A stretch of DNA of 36,927 nucleotides from Cudoniella acicularis. Its lineage: Eukaryota; Ascomycota; Leotiomycetes; Helotiales; Helotiaceae. The notes under the pieces are model-generated. The model saw nothing but the letters and a program-made list of their open reading frames with translations, had not been told where the DNA came from and searched no databases. The stretch spans positions 1 to 36,927 of the forward strand of contig JAAMPI010000461.1 of assembly GCA_013054445.1 (NCBI GenBank), given 5' to 3'. The position numbers and the translations under genes are program-made. This document shows, piece after piece, positions 22,292 to 33,142 of this stretch; the stretch's first letter is position 1; each line of letters begins with the position of its first letter.

Positions 22292-23891
22292 TCATAGTTC
22301 GCCATGATCGTGATTTTGGACAATGTTTTGGGATTCGGCGCCGCCGGGTTGGTGTCCAGGGAAGAATTTGCCTTTCTGAAGCTCGCTGAGTGCAATATCG
22401 AAACGTGCGCCAGCTAGGTAGGCGGCTCCGATCTTGGATTTGTTAACTTGGGTTTGTGTTCAGGAGGAGAAAATCTTTACCATGAGTGCTGAGATAACAA
22501 GAAGTGTGCCTAAAACCGCAATGAGAAGGAAGAAAACATCGCTCTTTGCCTCTTTATCTTCGGCCTTCTTCTTTTCATCTGCAGCAGAGATCTCACCCTT
22601 GTGAATTAACGCAAGTGCCTTTGGATCTTGTGATGGGTAGAGAGACTCGATAAATTGCTCGATCTATAATTGTCAGTTGGATGTCAAGAATCGAATGGAG
22701 AGAGGAAAACGTACCTTTCCGCATGCTGCGCTGATTTGAAGGAAATTTGGATCTTTCGGGGTATTTTTCTTTGCTATTCTCCGGGCATATCTCTTGAAAA
22801 TGTCGCAGACTGTCCGTAGATTTTGCGACGATTCCATCATTAACGAACAAGCGTCACCCTTGGTTATTTTGACATTCTTTGTGAAGATGGCTGGGTTCTG
22901 AAAGACAATCTCTAGTGTTGCAATGGCCATTGCTTGAGGAATTGCGACGAAATTGAAAACGGATTGTTCTTTAATGCCAGCCATGTAGAACAGACACTCC
23001 TCGACGTTGCCAAGAGAGTTCAAAACCATCTCCGAGCTGCAATTCAGTGCTTTTTGCAAGTTCTTGGGGTCAAACAACTCATCGAAATTGTCAACGTGCT
23101 TAGACCAAATCTCCTTGGGATACCATCGTCGCTTATCTTCGAAATCCTCTCGAATATCTCGAATGATGTTTGTCTTCTGCAAGAATTGTCCCATGGATTC
23201 GGCAAGTTCCGGCCTTTTCAATAGTGCTGGATTGGCAAGTTTAGCCTCAACGAATAGCCTCGTCAATCCATCTCCGACGAGTCCCGCAACGTAATGGCAG
23301 TATTTCTCGTACTCCTTGATCGTAGCAATACCATTGATGTTGAGCTCCTGGTTATTCGCACTATCAGCCATGCCATTGCCCATCTGCTCAGTGATATCCT
23401 TGATGATCGCTTTGTATGCAGGCTTGATCAAGTTAAGCTCTGTGATAACGCAGTCGAAGTGGACTAGCAGATCGCGATCTTTCTCGGTGGGTGCATTCTC
23501 GTTGCATGTCCATCCCTCTTGTTCGATGATATTGTGGAAGTTTCGCAGTAAAGGTTCCTTCTTCTCGAGGGGAATTGTCATGTCATCTTCAATGGTGTCC
23601 AGACCGCGTAGGATCAAGTAGAAGAGGGCCACTGGGACGAGGAGTTCTGGGTGCAATTCCTGAATGACTGAGCTGAAACTTCGACTGGTGAGTTGCAGGT
23701 AATGAAAGCATTGTCTCAGCGTCGCAGATTCTTTCTCGGGATTTCGCGTGTGTACGGGGTCATGCCAGAGCTTCCTAGAGCTCGGTCAGTATTGATGCAA
23801 AAGAGCTGCGAAGCCGAACCCACCATTGAATGATAGCTCTTAGCTGATTGGGATGGACAGAGAAATAAAGGAGCTGCTTGATGATTCCCAT
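22292..23891 (-). CDS. ERG9: Squalene synthase (farnesyl-diphosphate farnesyltransferase)
   Basis: Spliced reading: 23891-23824, 23774-22715, 22663-22481, 22432-22292, giving 483 aa with introns of 49, 51 and 48 nt. It condenses two farnesyl diphosphates to presqualene diphosphate and reduces this to squalene, the first committed step of ergosterol synthesis, on the ER membrane. Visible family motifs are the two aspartate-rich metal-binding sites DTIED (82-86) and [15 protein letters not shown] (from 228), the [17 protein letters not shown] segment and [12 protein letters not shown] single C-terminal membrane anchor follows (about 418-437, [19 protein letters not shown]). For the last intron I chose the acceptor at 22433, which keeps frame into [12 protein letters not shown]; the nearer CCCAAG acceptor does not. 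Length is normal for fungi. Complete and apparently functional. Confidence 0.95.
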
Positions 23892-24570
23892 GGCTGCGAC
23901 AAAAACCTTTGAAGCTGTTGCGGTTGTGAAGCGACAGCGATTTATAAGGGGTGAAGGTCTCCCCGTTACTCGAGGATGGGGAAATTTCCAATTCGTGGAG
24001 TCGTTATTAGTGGCGGAAGTTCATTACCGAAACTCCGATTCGCTGCGAACCTGGGAGCCAGAACACCAAGCAGCAATATATACGGGAGAAAGGACTCGGA
24101 GGGGGAAGAACGACACCAGCTTGTAATTTGCACGGTAGAAGACAATGTTGTCGGTTTGGTTGAAATCCAGATTTCTCTTACCGCCAGAGACTCTTTCCGG
24201 TGTTTTTCAGAAGCAGCCACCGACCGGCTAAATTCGTCTAACAGCGCCAATCAGAACCTGGAAAATGCAGGCCCGACATGTCTCCAATCATCTTCACCAG
24301 GAAATTTCAGCTAGATTTCAGCCTCGTGTCGCATACGTGCTGGTGATGATGCCACCAAACCATCCCTCTGAACAATGCCAGGAGTGAGATAGCTTTGGAA
24401 TGCCATACGCGTTTGGAAAGCTGGCGTCGAGCCTCATATAAAGCAGGAAAGCCAAACTCTTTTACCCCTTTTGCCGTCTAGCTCAGACACTTCGGCCTGG
24501 ACCCTTCTACTTCAGCCTCGACATTCTTTTGCCTTCATATCCCACAACTCTCTTCACACGAACCGCGAAT
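23892..24570. promoter_or_regulatory. Divergent promoter region, ERG9 / transporter
   Basis: These 679 bases separate the start codons of ERG9 (leftward) and the first transporter (rightward), so they should hold both promoters. A CCAATCAG box lies near 24249. TATA-like sequences face ERG9 (complement of 23941-23946) and the transporter (24437-24443). I saw no clear sterol-response element. No gene is supported inside. Confidence 0.5.
24437..24443 (+). promoter_or_regulatory. TATA-like box of the first transporter gene
   Basis: TATAAAG lies 128 bases before the ATG at 24571 and is followed by a pyrimidine-rich stretch (24455-24530), a common layout of fungal promoters. Assigned by sequence only. 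Confidence 0.4.
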
Positions 24571-25801
24571 ATGAGCAGACGCGAATCCGCAGAGACAGAT
24601 CTGGAGCGAAGCGATGCAGGACTCCTCAAGGATGAAGAGAAGGCTCAGAGCCCGATTCGCAGTTACGGACACACTCCACAAAAAGGGCTGCGCAAAACAG
24701 TTATTGATGTAGCTTGTATCGGGTTGAATATCATAAGTACAGTTACTCTCGTGTTTCTCAATAAATGGTAAGTCTGCGAAGGAGCCCATTCTAGATGTAG
24801 GACAGTACCCTTCAAGACTTCAGAACTAATGCGCTTTTTCTACTAGGATATTCCGGGACCCCCAATTGAAGAACATGCAGGTATCTTTTGCGATGTGGCA
24901 TTTCACATGTACATCCATTGTACTATACCTCGTCAGCCGATCTCCCTTCAACCTTTTCGTCCCTATTCGACTGCCGCTCCTACAAATGATACCGCTATGC
25001 AGCTTTTTTTGCAGGATTTTTGATACTTGGGAACTTAAGTTTGGCATATAATTCAATTGGATTCTATCAGCAAGTTCCCTCTATTTCCCAATCTTTAGGA
25101 GTTAGAATCTGACTTTAGTACAGATTGGCCAAGATCATGACTACCCCTTGCGTGGCTTTGCTTCAATACATTTTCCTCGGCAAATCCATCACAACCCTCA
25201 CAATGGGAGCACTGGCTAGTGTCTGTGTCGGAGTGGCTCTCACTAACACTGGAGCAGCAGGAACAACTACATTAGGTGCATCGATAGCCATAGCTGCTTT
25301 TACCGTCACCGCTTTCTATCAAGTCTGGATTGGAAAAAAGATGAAGGATTTTGCGGTGTCAAGTCCCCAATTGTTGCTCAACCAAGCCCCTATTTCAGTG
25401 TTGCTTTTGGCTTTTCTGGCCCCTTTCTTTGACACGGTACCGAATATGGCAATCATTCCGAGAGACACTTTGATTGCCCTGTTTCTGTCAGGTTTAGCGG
25501 CTGCAGCACTGGTGAGACTATCTCGAACATTCTTCAGGCGAGAACGTGCTAACCACGTGGCAGAATCTATCCCAATTCCTGATAATTGGGCGTATGAGTG
25601 CTCTCACGTTCAACGTGGCATCAAAGTAAGCCTCCAAATTACCCCATCTCAAACTAAGTCTAACAAATTAGTGTCAAAACAATCATCATCCTCACATACG
25701 GCTGGGTCAGCGAAGGACGCGTCTTAACGCTAAAAGACTCTCTTGGTATACTCCTAGCCCTTGGTGGTGCTACATTATATTCCCAACTGTCATCCAAATG
25801 A
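24571..25801 (+). CDS. Triose-phosphate-translocator-family (TPT/DMT) transporter with a +1 frameshift
   Basis: Exons: 24571-24767, 24847-25069, 25124-25511, 25564-25625, 25672-25801. The spliced length is 1000 nt, one base too many. The extra base sits in the T7 run 25004-25010: upstream reads IRLPLLQMIPLC, downstream resumes in another frame as AGFLILGNLSLAYNS. With the run counted as six the product would be 332 aa, normal for this family of Golgi/ER nucleotide-sugar or sugar-phosphate antiporters. Family sequence includes AMWHF, LAKIMTTPCVALLQY, TNTGA, AAFTVTAFYQVWIGKKMK, LLLNQAPIS, FNVASNVKT and LGGATLYSQ. Intron 2 uses a GC donor (CA|GCAAGT). Everything else is intact, so a sequencing error or a very recent mutation is likelier than an old pseudogene. 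The substrate is unknown. Confidence 0.82.
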
Positions 25802-26026
25802 GCCATGAAAACTAGATATAGATAATCATAATTTATGTACCAAAATGTGCCAAAAATACAAAATATTACTATCGCTAGAAGTCTATTTGAAAATGATACG
25901 AGTGTCCCTATATTTTACAACGAAATCCAGGGTTTTGGCTTTAAGTGTCGCTAGCCCAAAAACCTTTGCCAGAAAAACCAAAAAGGTATCTCCCATCCCA
26001 ACATCTCTCATTCCTCATATCCTCGT

Positions 26027-27213
26027 CTAACCCCTGGGTCTATTCAACATGATAGATGAATACCTATATCTAGTCAGCAATCATCATTTCCACATAGATC
26101 ACTTCAGCAAGAGAAAAAAACTCACATAAATATCCCACCAACGGTCATCACAATACCCAAAGCACTCTTATCCAAAATGCTCCTCCCAGAAATCGCCCAC
26201 CCAATCGCCACAATACTAACCGTCTTCAAATGTCCCACAACCGTACTACTAACCGGTCCACTCCCCGCCACAATAAAAAACTGACTGATATTAATGAGCG
26301 CCGCGAAGCCACCACTCATCAAAATCATCATCCATCTATACTGCGGCACAACCGACAACACAGGAATCTTATCACAGAAAGGAACAGCAAACATGAGCAT
26401 AATGCTTGAAATTGGCGCCTGATTTAGCAAAAGTTGGGACGAGGACATCTGGAGTTTCTTGTGATAAGCACCGATGAGGACCGTATAAGCGGAGGAAGCG
26501 CAGACACCTGACAGGGCGAAAATAACACCGATGACGGAGGTTGTTGCTACCACTTTGTCGGTGTCGGCTGGGACTGCGGCGGGCTGGGTGTCGTAGTACG
26601 AGGTTATGCCTACACCAGCGCAGACGGGGATTAAAGCCAGGGCAGCGGTGCGCGGGATGGTTGCGCTGTAGAAGACGTAGTTGATGATGGCGGTCATTGG
26701 CGTGAGGAGGACACGGCAAAGTTGGTAGACTGTTACGGTGCTGAAAGCCAAAGAGAGATTGGGGAGTACGACGTTCAGACACATGCTGAATGCTAGCTGT
26801 TTAGGGGGTTAGTCATGTGATATATTTTCGGTTTTTTAAAAAGGGGGACGAACAGGAAGCATTTCGACGATTCCAGCGCGTTTGGGCACGAATGCGCCGA
26901 TTGCAGGGCGGGAAACAACCCAGAGCGTGAGTCCGGTACACACAAAATGGAAAGAAGCGAAGGAAGTTTGCATCAGCTTGAAAGCTGGGTCGTCGAAGAT
27001 GGCCTTGTTGGTGAAGACGATGCCGATGGTGGCTAGCATGTTGATGGCTGTCCAGAGCAAGAACTTGCGCTTTGCTTCCGCGGAGGGTTTGGAGGGCCCT
27101 GGGACCACGGCTGGGACAGGCTCGTCATATTGCTTGTCGTCGATATTCTCGGATTTTTGCGCTTCGACATCTAATAGAGGAATGCTGTTTTCCTTGGTGG
27201 TTTGGTCCGGCAT
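26027..27213 (-). CDS. Triose-phosphate-translocator-family (TPT/DMT) transporter, second copy
   Basis: Spliced reading: 27213-26854, 26796-26126, 26063-26027, giving 355 aa with introns of 57 and 62 nt. A polar acidic N-terminus (about 1-50) precedes roughly ten hydrophobic segments. TPT-family signatures include FTNKAIFDDPAFKLMQTSF, LAFSTVTVYQLCRVLLTPMTAIINY, SSAYTVLIGAYHKKLQMSSSQLLLNQAPIS, GPVSSTVVGHLKTVSIVAIGW and VGGIFMYS near the C-terminus. It faces the first transporter tail to tail, with 225 bases between stops, but the two are diverged, so the pair is not a recent duplication. It probably sits in the Golgi or ER and exchanges a nucleotide sugar or sugar phosphate; the substrate cannot be read from sequence. 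The first intron has a less usual donor (GTTCGT). Confidence 0.9.
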
Positions 27214-28391
27214 GGTCAGGTGACTTTCCCGTTTTCAGGGGTGACTTTTTTGCTGGTTTGTTGAACGATTGAGGATTTGTCAAGGCGTGTGATACCGTGG
27301 ATGGCGATTTAGTTCAAGGCAAACACATGCGAGACGTGCTTCTGAGGTGTTGCAAACAAGATTGCTAGAGATGTCGTGCTCGTGTTGGTTGTGAATTCGT
27401 GTTCGGAAGATGCGGCTGAGGGGTTGTGCTTCGGGGCGTTACGTGGACTCAAGACTGCTTGCTGTTCGACTGCTTCGTACAAAGGCAGTGCGGGTATCTG
27501 GAGCTAGAAAAGGATTACGAAAGGAGCGACTAGAAGCAGAAGGCGAGAGAGCAAAGGTCGGGCGCAAAAGGAGGAGAGAAAAGAATGATCACGAAAAAAG
27601 AGATTTGGAGATTGGTGATTATGCCCGTTTTTATTTCGGGTCGTTTGTGAGGTGAGGGAGCTCAGCTGTGCCACAGGGGCCAGGATTTTATTAGTCGATA
27701 CGGACCCCTGGGATGACTGCGCAATCGATTGACTGTTTCGTGCGATGATTGGTTTTATTATGGGATTTCTACGTACAATAGAATCATTTCAATGAGAGGA
27801 TGAAAAGGATCTGAAGTTTAAGTTGAAGTGTCTTCTTGCTTGACGATTAATTAGAAATAGAGCTGACCATCGAACCCTTTCCATCTGAAAGCGGGGGACC
27901 CAAAACGGCTGGCTGAGCCCAAAATATTTCTGACAGGCTCTCAGCCTCTCACGGACTTCATGCAAACAGGTCAGCACTTAATGTGAAGAAAACCAGAAAA
28001 AGAGGGCCAAGAAATGCATTTACGAAGTACGATCAAGTAACAACCACAAAAGTATTTACTGCGATGGAAAAGCGCTGAACTCTCGATTTTGTAATAGCCG
28101 TTTAAAAGTCAAACCGTTGATAAGCAAATAAAATTAGCCCCCCTTTTTGGCTCTCGTCCAAAGTCTCCAAAATCTGGAGTGTGGCGGCTATCGCTCCGTC
28201 ACTAACCAGAATTGGCCTTCACAAATGAGCCCCTGCAGGCTGGCCACTGTTTACAAATCCCTGGCCTTTCCCCCACCCCCACCCCACCATCCTCACCGAC
28301 TCGACTTCTTCAACTGCTCCTCGTACGTTCGTTATTTGCCATCGCACAAGCACCTTTCCATACTCAACCTCCACTCAAAAAATAAGCAATC
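27214..28391. other. Divergent intergenic region, transporter / rhamnose enzyme
   Basis: No gene is supported in these 1.18 kb. The interval holds the promoters of the leftward transporter and the rightward epimerase/reductase. Short open frames (for example 27410-27655 plus) are basic and low complexity and resemble untranslated leader rather than coding sequence. Confidence 0.5.
28262..28325 (+). promoter_or_regulatory. Pyrimidine-rich promoter tract
   Basis: An almost uninterrupted C/T-rich stretch (TTTCCCCCACCCCCACCCC and on) ends about 65 bases before the ATG at 28392. CT tracts just upstream of transcription starts are typical of well-expressed genes in filamentous ascomycetes, which fits a housekeeping enzyme. 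Confidence 0.45.
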
Positions 28392-29388
28392 ATGGCTGCG
28401 AAACCTGTTTTCCTCATCTGGGGTGGTGAAGGTTGGGTTGCTGGCCACTTGAAGACTCTACTTGAGAGCCAAGGTAAGAAATCCTCATAATTTCACAACC
28501 AGCCACCTACAGCTTGAAGCTCGAAGCTCACAATTTATTAGGAAAAGAGGTCCACACCACCACAGTCCGCATGCAAAACAGAGAAGCCGTTATTGCGGAA
28601 ATCGAGAAAGTCAAGCCAACACACATCCTCAACGCTGCTGGATCTACTGGACGGCCTAACGTCGATTGGTGCGAGGACCACAAGGAGGACACAATCCGCA
28701 ACAATGTTATTGGTACTTTGAACTTGGCAGATGTCGCCTTCCTGAAGGGCATCCATCTCACAGTTTTCGCAACTGGTTGCATTTACGCCTATAACGAGTC
28801 CCACCCCATCGGTGGCCCAGGTTTCCTCGAGACCGACAAGGCCAACTTTGATGGCTCTTTCTACTCGGAGACCAAGGCACACGTTGAGGAGGTCCGTACG
28901 CAGATTACGGCGACAACTCAATTGCTAACAATAACTAGGTCATGAAGCACTACCCCAACGTTCTTGTTCTGCGACTTCGTATGCCAGTTAGTGACGACTT
29001 GCACTCCCGTAACTTCGTCACCAAGATTGCCAAGTACGAGCGTGTTGTCGATATCCCCAACTCTAACACCATCCTCCATGACCTTCTCCCAGCCGCCGTT
29101 CTGTTGGCTGAGCACAAGGATACTGGCATCTACAACTTCACCAACCCAGGTGCCATTTCCCACAACGAGGTTCTTGCCTTGTTTAAGGAATACGTCCGAC
29201 CAGACTTCACCTGGAAGAATTTCACTCTCGAGGAGCAAGCCAAGGTCATCAAGGCCGGACGCAGCAACTGCAAGTTGGACACCACCAAGCTCGAGACAAA
29301 GCTCAAGGAGTACGGTTATACAGTTCCCGAGATCCACGAGGCCTACAAGGGCTGCTTCCAGAGAATGGCGGCTGCTGGTGTGAAATAA
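28392..29388 (+). CDS. Nucleotide-rhamnose 3,5-epimerase/4-reductase (NRS/ER-like, extended SDR)
   Basis: Exons: 28392-28473, 28542-28891, 28939-29388, giving 293 aa with introns of 68 and 47 nt. It is an extended short-chain dehydrogenase. A Rossmann glycine motif GGEGWVAGHL lies at 11-20. THILNAAGSTGRPNVDWCEDH (54 onward) and NNVIGTLNLADV follow, then ATGCIYAYN (104-112) and the catalytic pair YSETK (Tyr135, Lys139). The order and wording match the plant and fungal NRS/ER family, which converts UDP-4-keto-6-deoxyglucose to UDP-rhamnose using NADPH in the cytosol. A partner 4,6-dehydratase is required and is not in this window. The small size fits the stand-alone enzyme rather than the fused plant RHM form. 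Complete and apparently functional. A different 4-keto sugar substrate remains possible. Confidence 0.88.
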
Positions 29389-29883
29389 ATGCTCTGAATT
29401 TCTTGTCCAAAAGTACCATTCGTAGATATTTACCCTATCCCGTTAGCTAGTTCGGTCGCTTGGAGGCAGAAATGAAAAGGTTGAACAAAATGGTACTCTG
29501 GTGATTCCACCACAAATATGTCTCACTGAACCCAGGCGAGCTGCATCATGTTGTGACGGTTCAAAAAAAGCAATTTCCTTTGTGATTCCAAGAAATTATC
29601 CATCAACAGACAATGACTCTATATATACTGTTTGTTGGCATCGTGAATGTCGATCCCATAGCGGGATTGATTCTGGCACCAAATTTAGCCTCGCCTCCCG
29701 CTTCGTCATTCCGCAGCAGATCTTTTTGACCGACGCATTCGTAAAGCTCAGCCTTACATAAACCTACCGCTGCAACCAGGTGCCAACGACACGCTGGAGG
29801 AACGAATGCTGAGATCTCCGCGCATCCCATCTTCATAACCTCGCGCCTCAACCTCATTCCCTATTCTGCGAACAACCGACACT
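29389..29883. other. Short intergenic region upstream of the DnaJ gene
   Basis: It contains the 3' flank of the epimerase/reductase and the promoter of the DnaJ gene. TATATATA-like sequence lies at 29619-29627 and a C/T-rich leader at 29830-29880. No gene is supported. Confidence 0.5.
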
Positions 29884-31556
29884 ATGGTCGTCGACACTAC
29901 CTACTACGATGCCTTGGGCGTCAAGCCCGACGCTACAGAACTCGAAATCAAGAAGGCCTACCGCAAGCTAGCTATTGTAACACATCCTGGTGAGTGCCCC
30001 GCGGTATATTCAACGTTTCTATTCTGAAACTAACATACATTCGCAGACAAGAACCCCGGCGACGACACCGCGCATGAGAAGTTCCAAGCCATCGGCGAGG
30101 CCTACCAAGTGTTGAGCAACAACGACCTCCGCAAGGCATACGACAAATATGGCAAAGACCACGCGCAGCCATCAGAAGGCTTCGCCGACCCGGCCGAGTT
30201 CTTTGGCACCATTTTCGGCGGCGAAGCATTCGTGGATCTTATCGGGGAGATTTCGCTGATGAAAGATCTCACCAGGACAATGGACATTACAAGCCAGGAA
30301 CCAGAGGAGGAGGAGGAATTTCCCGGCGAGGCGGCTGCAAAGCAAGAGAGTCTGGCGGAGGAGAAGGCAAAGCAGGCGGCTGCTGTTGCGGGGGAAAGCT
30401 CCGATGCAAAAGTACCGCCTACAGCATCTGTTTCGGAAGCTACGGATCCAGATTTCCTCGCTGCTCCTTCGGAAAAGCCAACGAGGTCTTCTAGTCCCTC
30501 TGCTTCTGGTACATCAACACCAAAGCGATCGGGAATCCCACTGCGACATGCGATTATGGATAAGACGGAGGAGGAGGCACAGATGCAAGCTGCGGGGTTA
30601 ACCGAAGAAGAGAAAGAGTTGAGGAAGAAGGAGAAGAAGAAGGGGGGGTTGAGCAAAGCACAACGTGAGGAACTAGCTGCATACGAATTGGAGCGTGCGA
30701 AAGTAAGGAAAGAGAGAGTTGATACCCTGGCGAAGAAGTTGGTCGATCGAATCAGTATATGGACGGAAACCGACAAGGGCCCAGATGTCACACGGGCATT
30801 CCAAGAGAAGACACGCCTAGAAGTCGAAAATCTAAAGATGGAATCCTTCGGCTTGGACATCCTACACGCCATTGGAGCAACATACATGCAAAAAGCAACC
30901 TCTATGCTCAAATCGCAGAAATTCTTAGGCATAGGTGGATTCTTCTCACGACTAAAGGACAAGGGAACCCTCGCCAGGGAAACATGGAACACAATCTCCA
31001 GCGCGATAGATGCGCAGATGACGATGGAAGAAATGGCCAAGATGGAGGAGAAAGGAGGCGAAGATTGGACCGACGAGAAGAAAGTCGAGTATGAGAGGCG
31101 CGTTACGGGCAAAATCTTGACGGCCGCGTGGCGGGGAAGCAAATTCGAGATTCAGAGCGTGCTAAGGGACGTGTGTGATGAGGTTCTGAATGATAAGCGG
31201 GTGCCGGTGTCGAAGCGGTTGGAGCGCGCTCAAGCTTTGGTTATTTCAGGGGAGATTTATTCTAAGGTTCGTCTTTCTTTTCCCCTCCCCTTCTCCATAT
31301 CCCCCACCTCACATATCCCCCACCTCCTAACTAACCAAATAATAAAAAAAAACAGGCACAACGCAGCCCCGAGGAAGAAGGCGAATGGCTAGCCTTCGAG
31401 CAACTGGTAGCCGAAGCAGCAGCCAAGAAAGAGCACAAGAAAAAGGGGAAGGAAAAGGATAAGAAGGGGACCACTACTGCAACGTCGGCGGCAGATGCAC
31501 ATGTAGCTGCTGCGCATGATGCCGCTACGGATGTGCCGAATGTTCCTAAGGCGTAG
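29884..31556 (+). CDS. CAJ1-type J-domain co-chaperone (DnaJ plus DnaJ-X)
   Basis: Exons: 29884-29989, 30047-31266, 31356-31556, giving 508 aa with introns of 57 and 89 nt. The J domain covers about residues 6-70 ([20 protein letters not shown], then HPD 34-36 split by intron 1, then [18 protein letters not shown]); HPD stimulates Hsp70 ATPase. An acidic, Ala/Lys-rich disordered linker follows. The DnaJ-X region (about 210-440) has the family wording [73 protein letters not shown] and [13 protein letters not shown]. The tail is Lys-rich, then Ala-rich. This is the architecture of yeast Caj1, a J protein linked to the plasma membrane, and its filamentous-fungus homologues. Complete; no signal peptide or membrane segment seen. 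Confidence 0.92.
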
Positions 31557-33142
31557 TTAGGGAGGGGAAGGTGGCGAGGACGCACGTAGATAGTGGATAG
31601 GGTAGTGTGATGTGATAGTATGGCATGATGGTATAGAATAGATCCCTCTTGTTTGCTTTGCTTTTGTTTTTATTTTTGGTTGATTGTAGTTTGTGGATTT
31701 AATTTTGTGTTGGTTTGCGATGGCTGGTGACGGGTTTGTTGTTGTCATATTTTGAGCGTGAGCATGAGCGTGAGCGCTGTGAATGGCTGGAAAGGATGTG
31801 AAAGAGCACGTTGAAAGAGCGGATTGGTGCGAATGGTGGGGGATACGTTGATTGATCGATGGAATGAATGCATTTAGATAGAATTGTTGATTGATTGGGG
31901 ATTTTCAATTTCCTCCCTATGACAGAACAAGGAAGAGCAAGAGAAAGGTGGATTCGGGTCGTGTGGTGGGGAGGAAATGGGGTGAGCTAGTATGAGAGAG
32001 AGAGGAGGGAAGGGAAGTGAAGGAAAGGGAAGCAGTAGCGATGTGTTCTTGTTGTATAGACCTCTTTACTTACTCTTACTTTGCGAAATGAACCGAGGGG
32101 TGTGAGAGAGTACTTGAAGTGGAATCACTGGAATGGATGGATGGAGTAGCATTCAACGAGTCGAAGGAAGAAGCCAAAGAAAAATGAAGACATTGAGCAG
32201 GTCGGTATACATACGGTAATAAATAAACCATGTGGAAACAAATATAAGCATCTTATATATAGCGAGATGTTGCCCTTTTTAACCTCACCCGTGTCAAGCA
32301 ACGAGCAAGCAATGAGAGGTAGCCAAGGTGAAAACGGCCTCGCTCACGACGTTTTTTGCATGATGAGCCCAAATTGGCAATCGCTCCCTTTTCTCTTGTT
32401 CTAAGCGATTAGATGCCAATAAAGACCCACCTCTTTTAAATCGGGTTTTGTTTGACTTATTTGATTCTTTCTTGGGTATTTTACTCTCAATTGTGAGGGG
32501 TAACTTATTTGCTACGAAGTAACTATTCCACAGATTCATTCCTCTATCCCCTCTCGACTCACGAATTCGCGTAGTCTGCTATTCAACCCTATCCTATCCT
32601 ATGTTGGCTGTCCTGTGACATTCACACCATCTTTCTCTCTTTCTCTCTCTTATATACAATGATGCCAGCGTTTGTACGCACAACCCCATCCTTACGCACC
32701 CACTATCCATCCACTAGACATAGCAAAGGGGTATCGTGAAAAGGGTACTATACACACAAAAGAAAGAGAAGAGAAAAAATGCCTAATAATCCCCATCCCA
32801 TTCCATCCCATTCATAGCAATGGCAGCCCCCTTAATTAGGGAGGAGTAATAATCAAACGCAAAAAATGCATGTATGGTAGTGTCCAAATTTTACCCCAAT
32901 TATGCCTTTCTTTCCGGAAAAGAATAACGCCAAAGTCCATGTATGCATGCATGCAAGCTCGAATGTAAGACAATAAGCCCGCCAACGCCTCTCAAGCACA
33001 TGAGACCGCCGTGATCTGACCTGGTGAAACATAGGAAAGGTGTCGTTCTAGTGAGTGGTGTGTGTGGTCGATCGAATTATCCTCTGACTGAATTATTCGT
33101 ACAAAGCCTCCGAAGATTATCTTTTTTGTTTCGTGGTTGGGA
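31557..33142. other. Convergent intergenic region, 1.6 kb, simple-sequence rich
   Basis: It lies between the stops of the DnaJ gene (plus) and the FF-motif protein (minus), so it holds only 3' flanks. Simple sequence is common: purine runs near 31990-32035, CTCTCTTTCTCTCTCTT at 32634-32650 and ATGCATGCATGCA near 32943. Short open frames here show no family similarity. It is unusually long for two 3' flanks, but I see no gene. Confidence 0.5.

Noticed and set aside
22292..31556. A triterpene biosynthetic gene cluster around squalene synthase
   Set aside because: Neighbours are transporters, a rhamnose enzyme and a co-chaperone; no cyclase, P450 or regulator is present, and ERG9 is a housekeeping gene.
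32294..32539. Minus-strand 81-codon frame in the convergent gap
   Set aside because: Composition and lack of similarity fit chance; no conserved motif.
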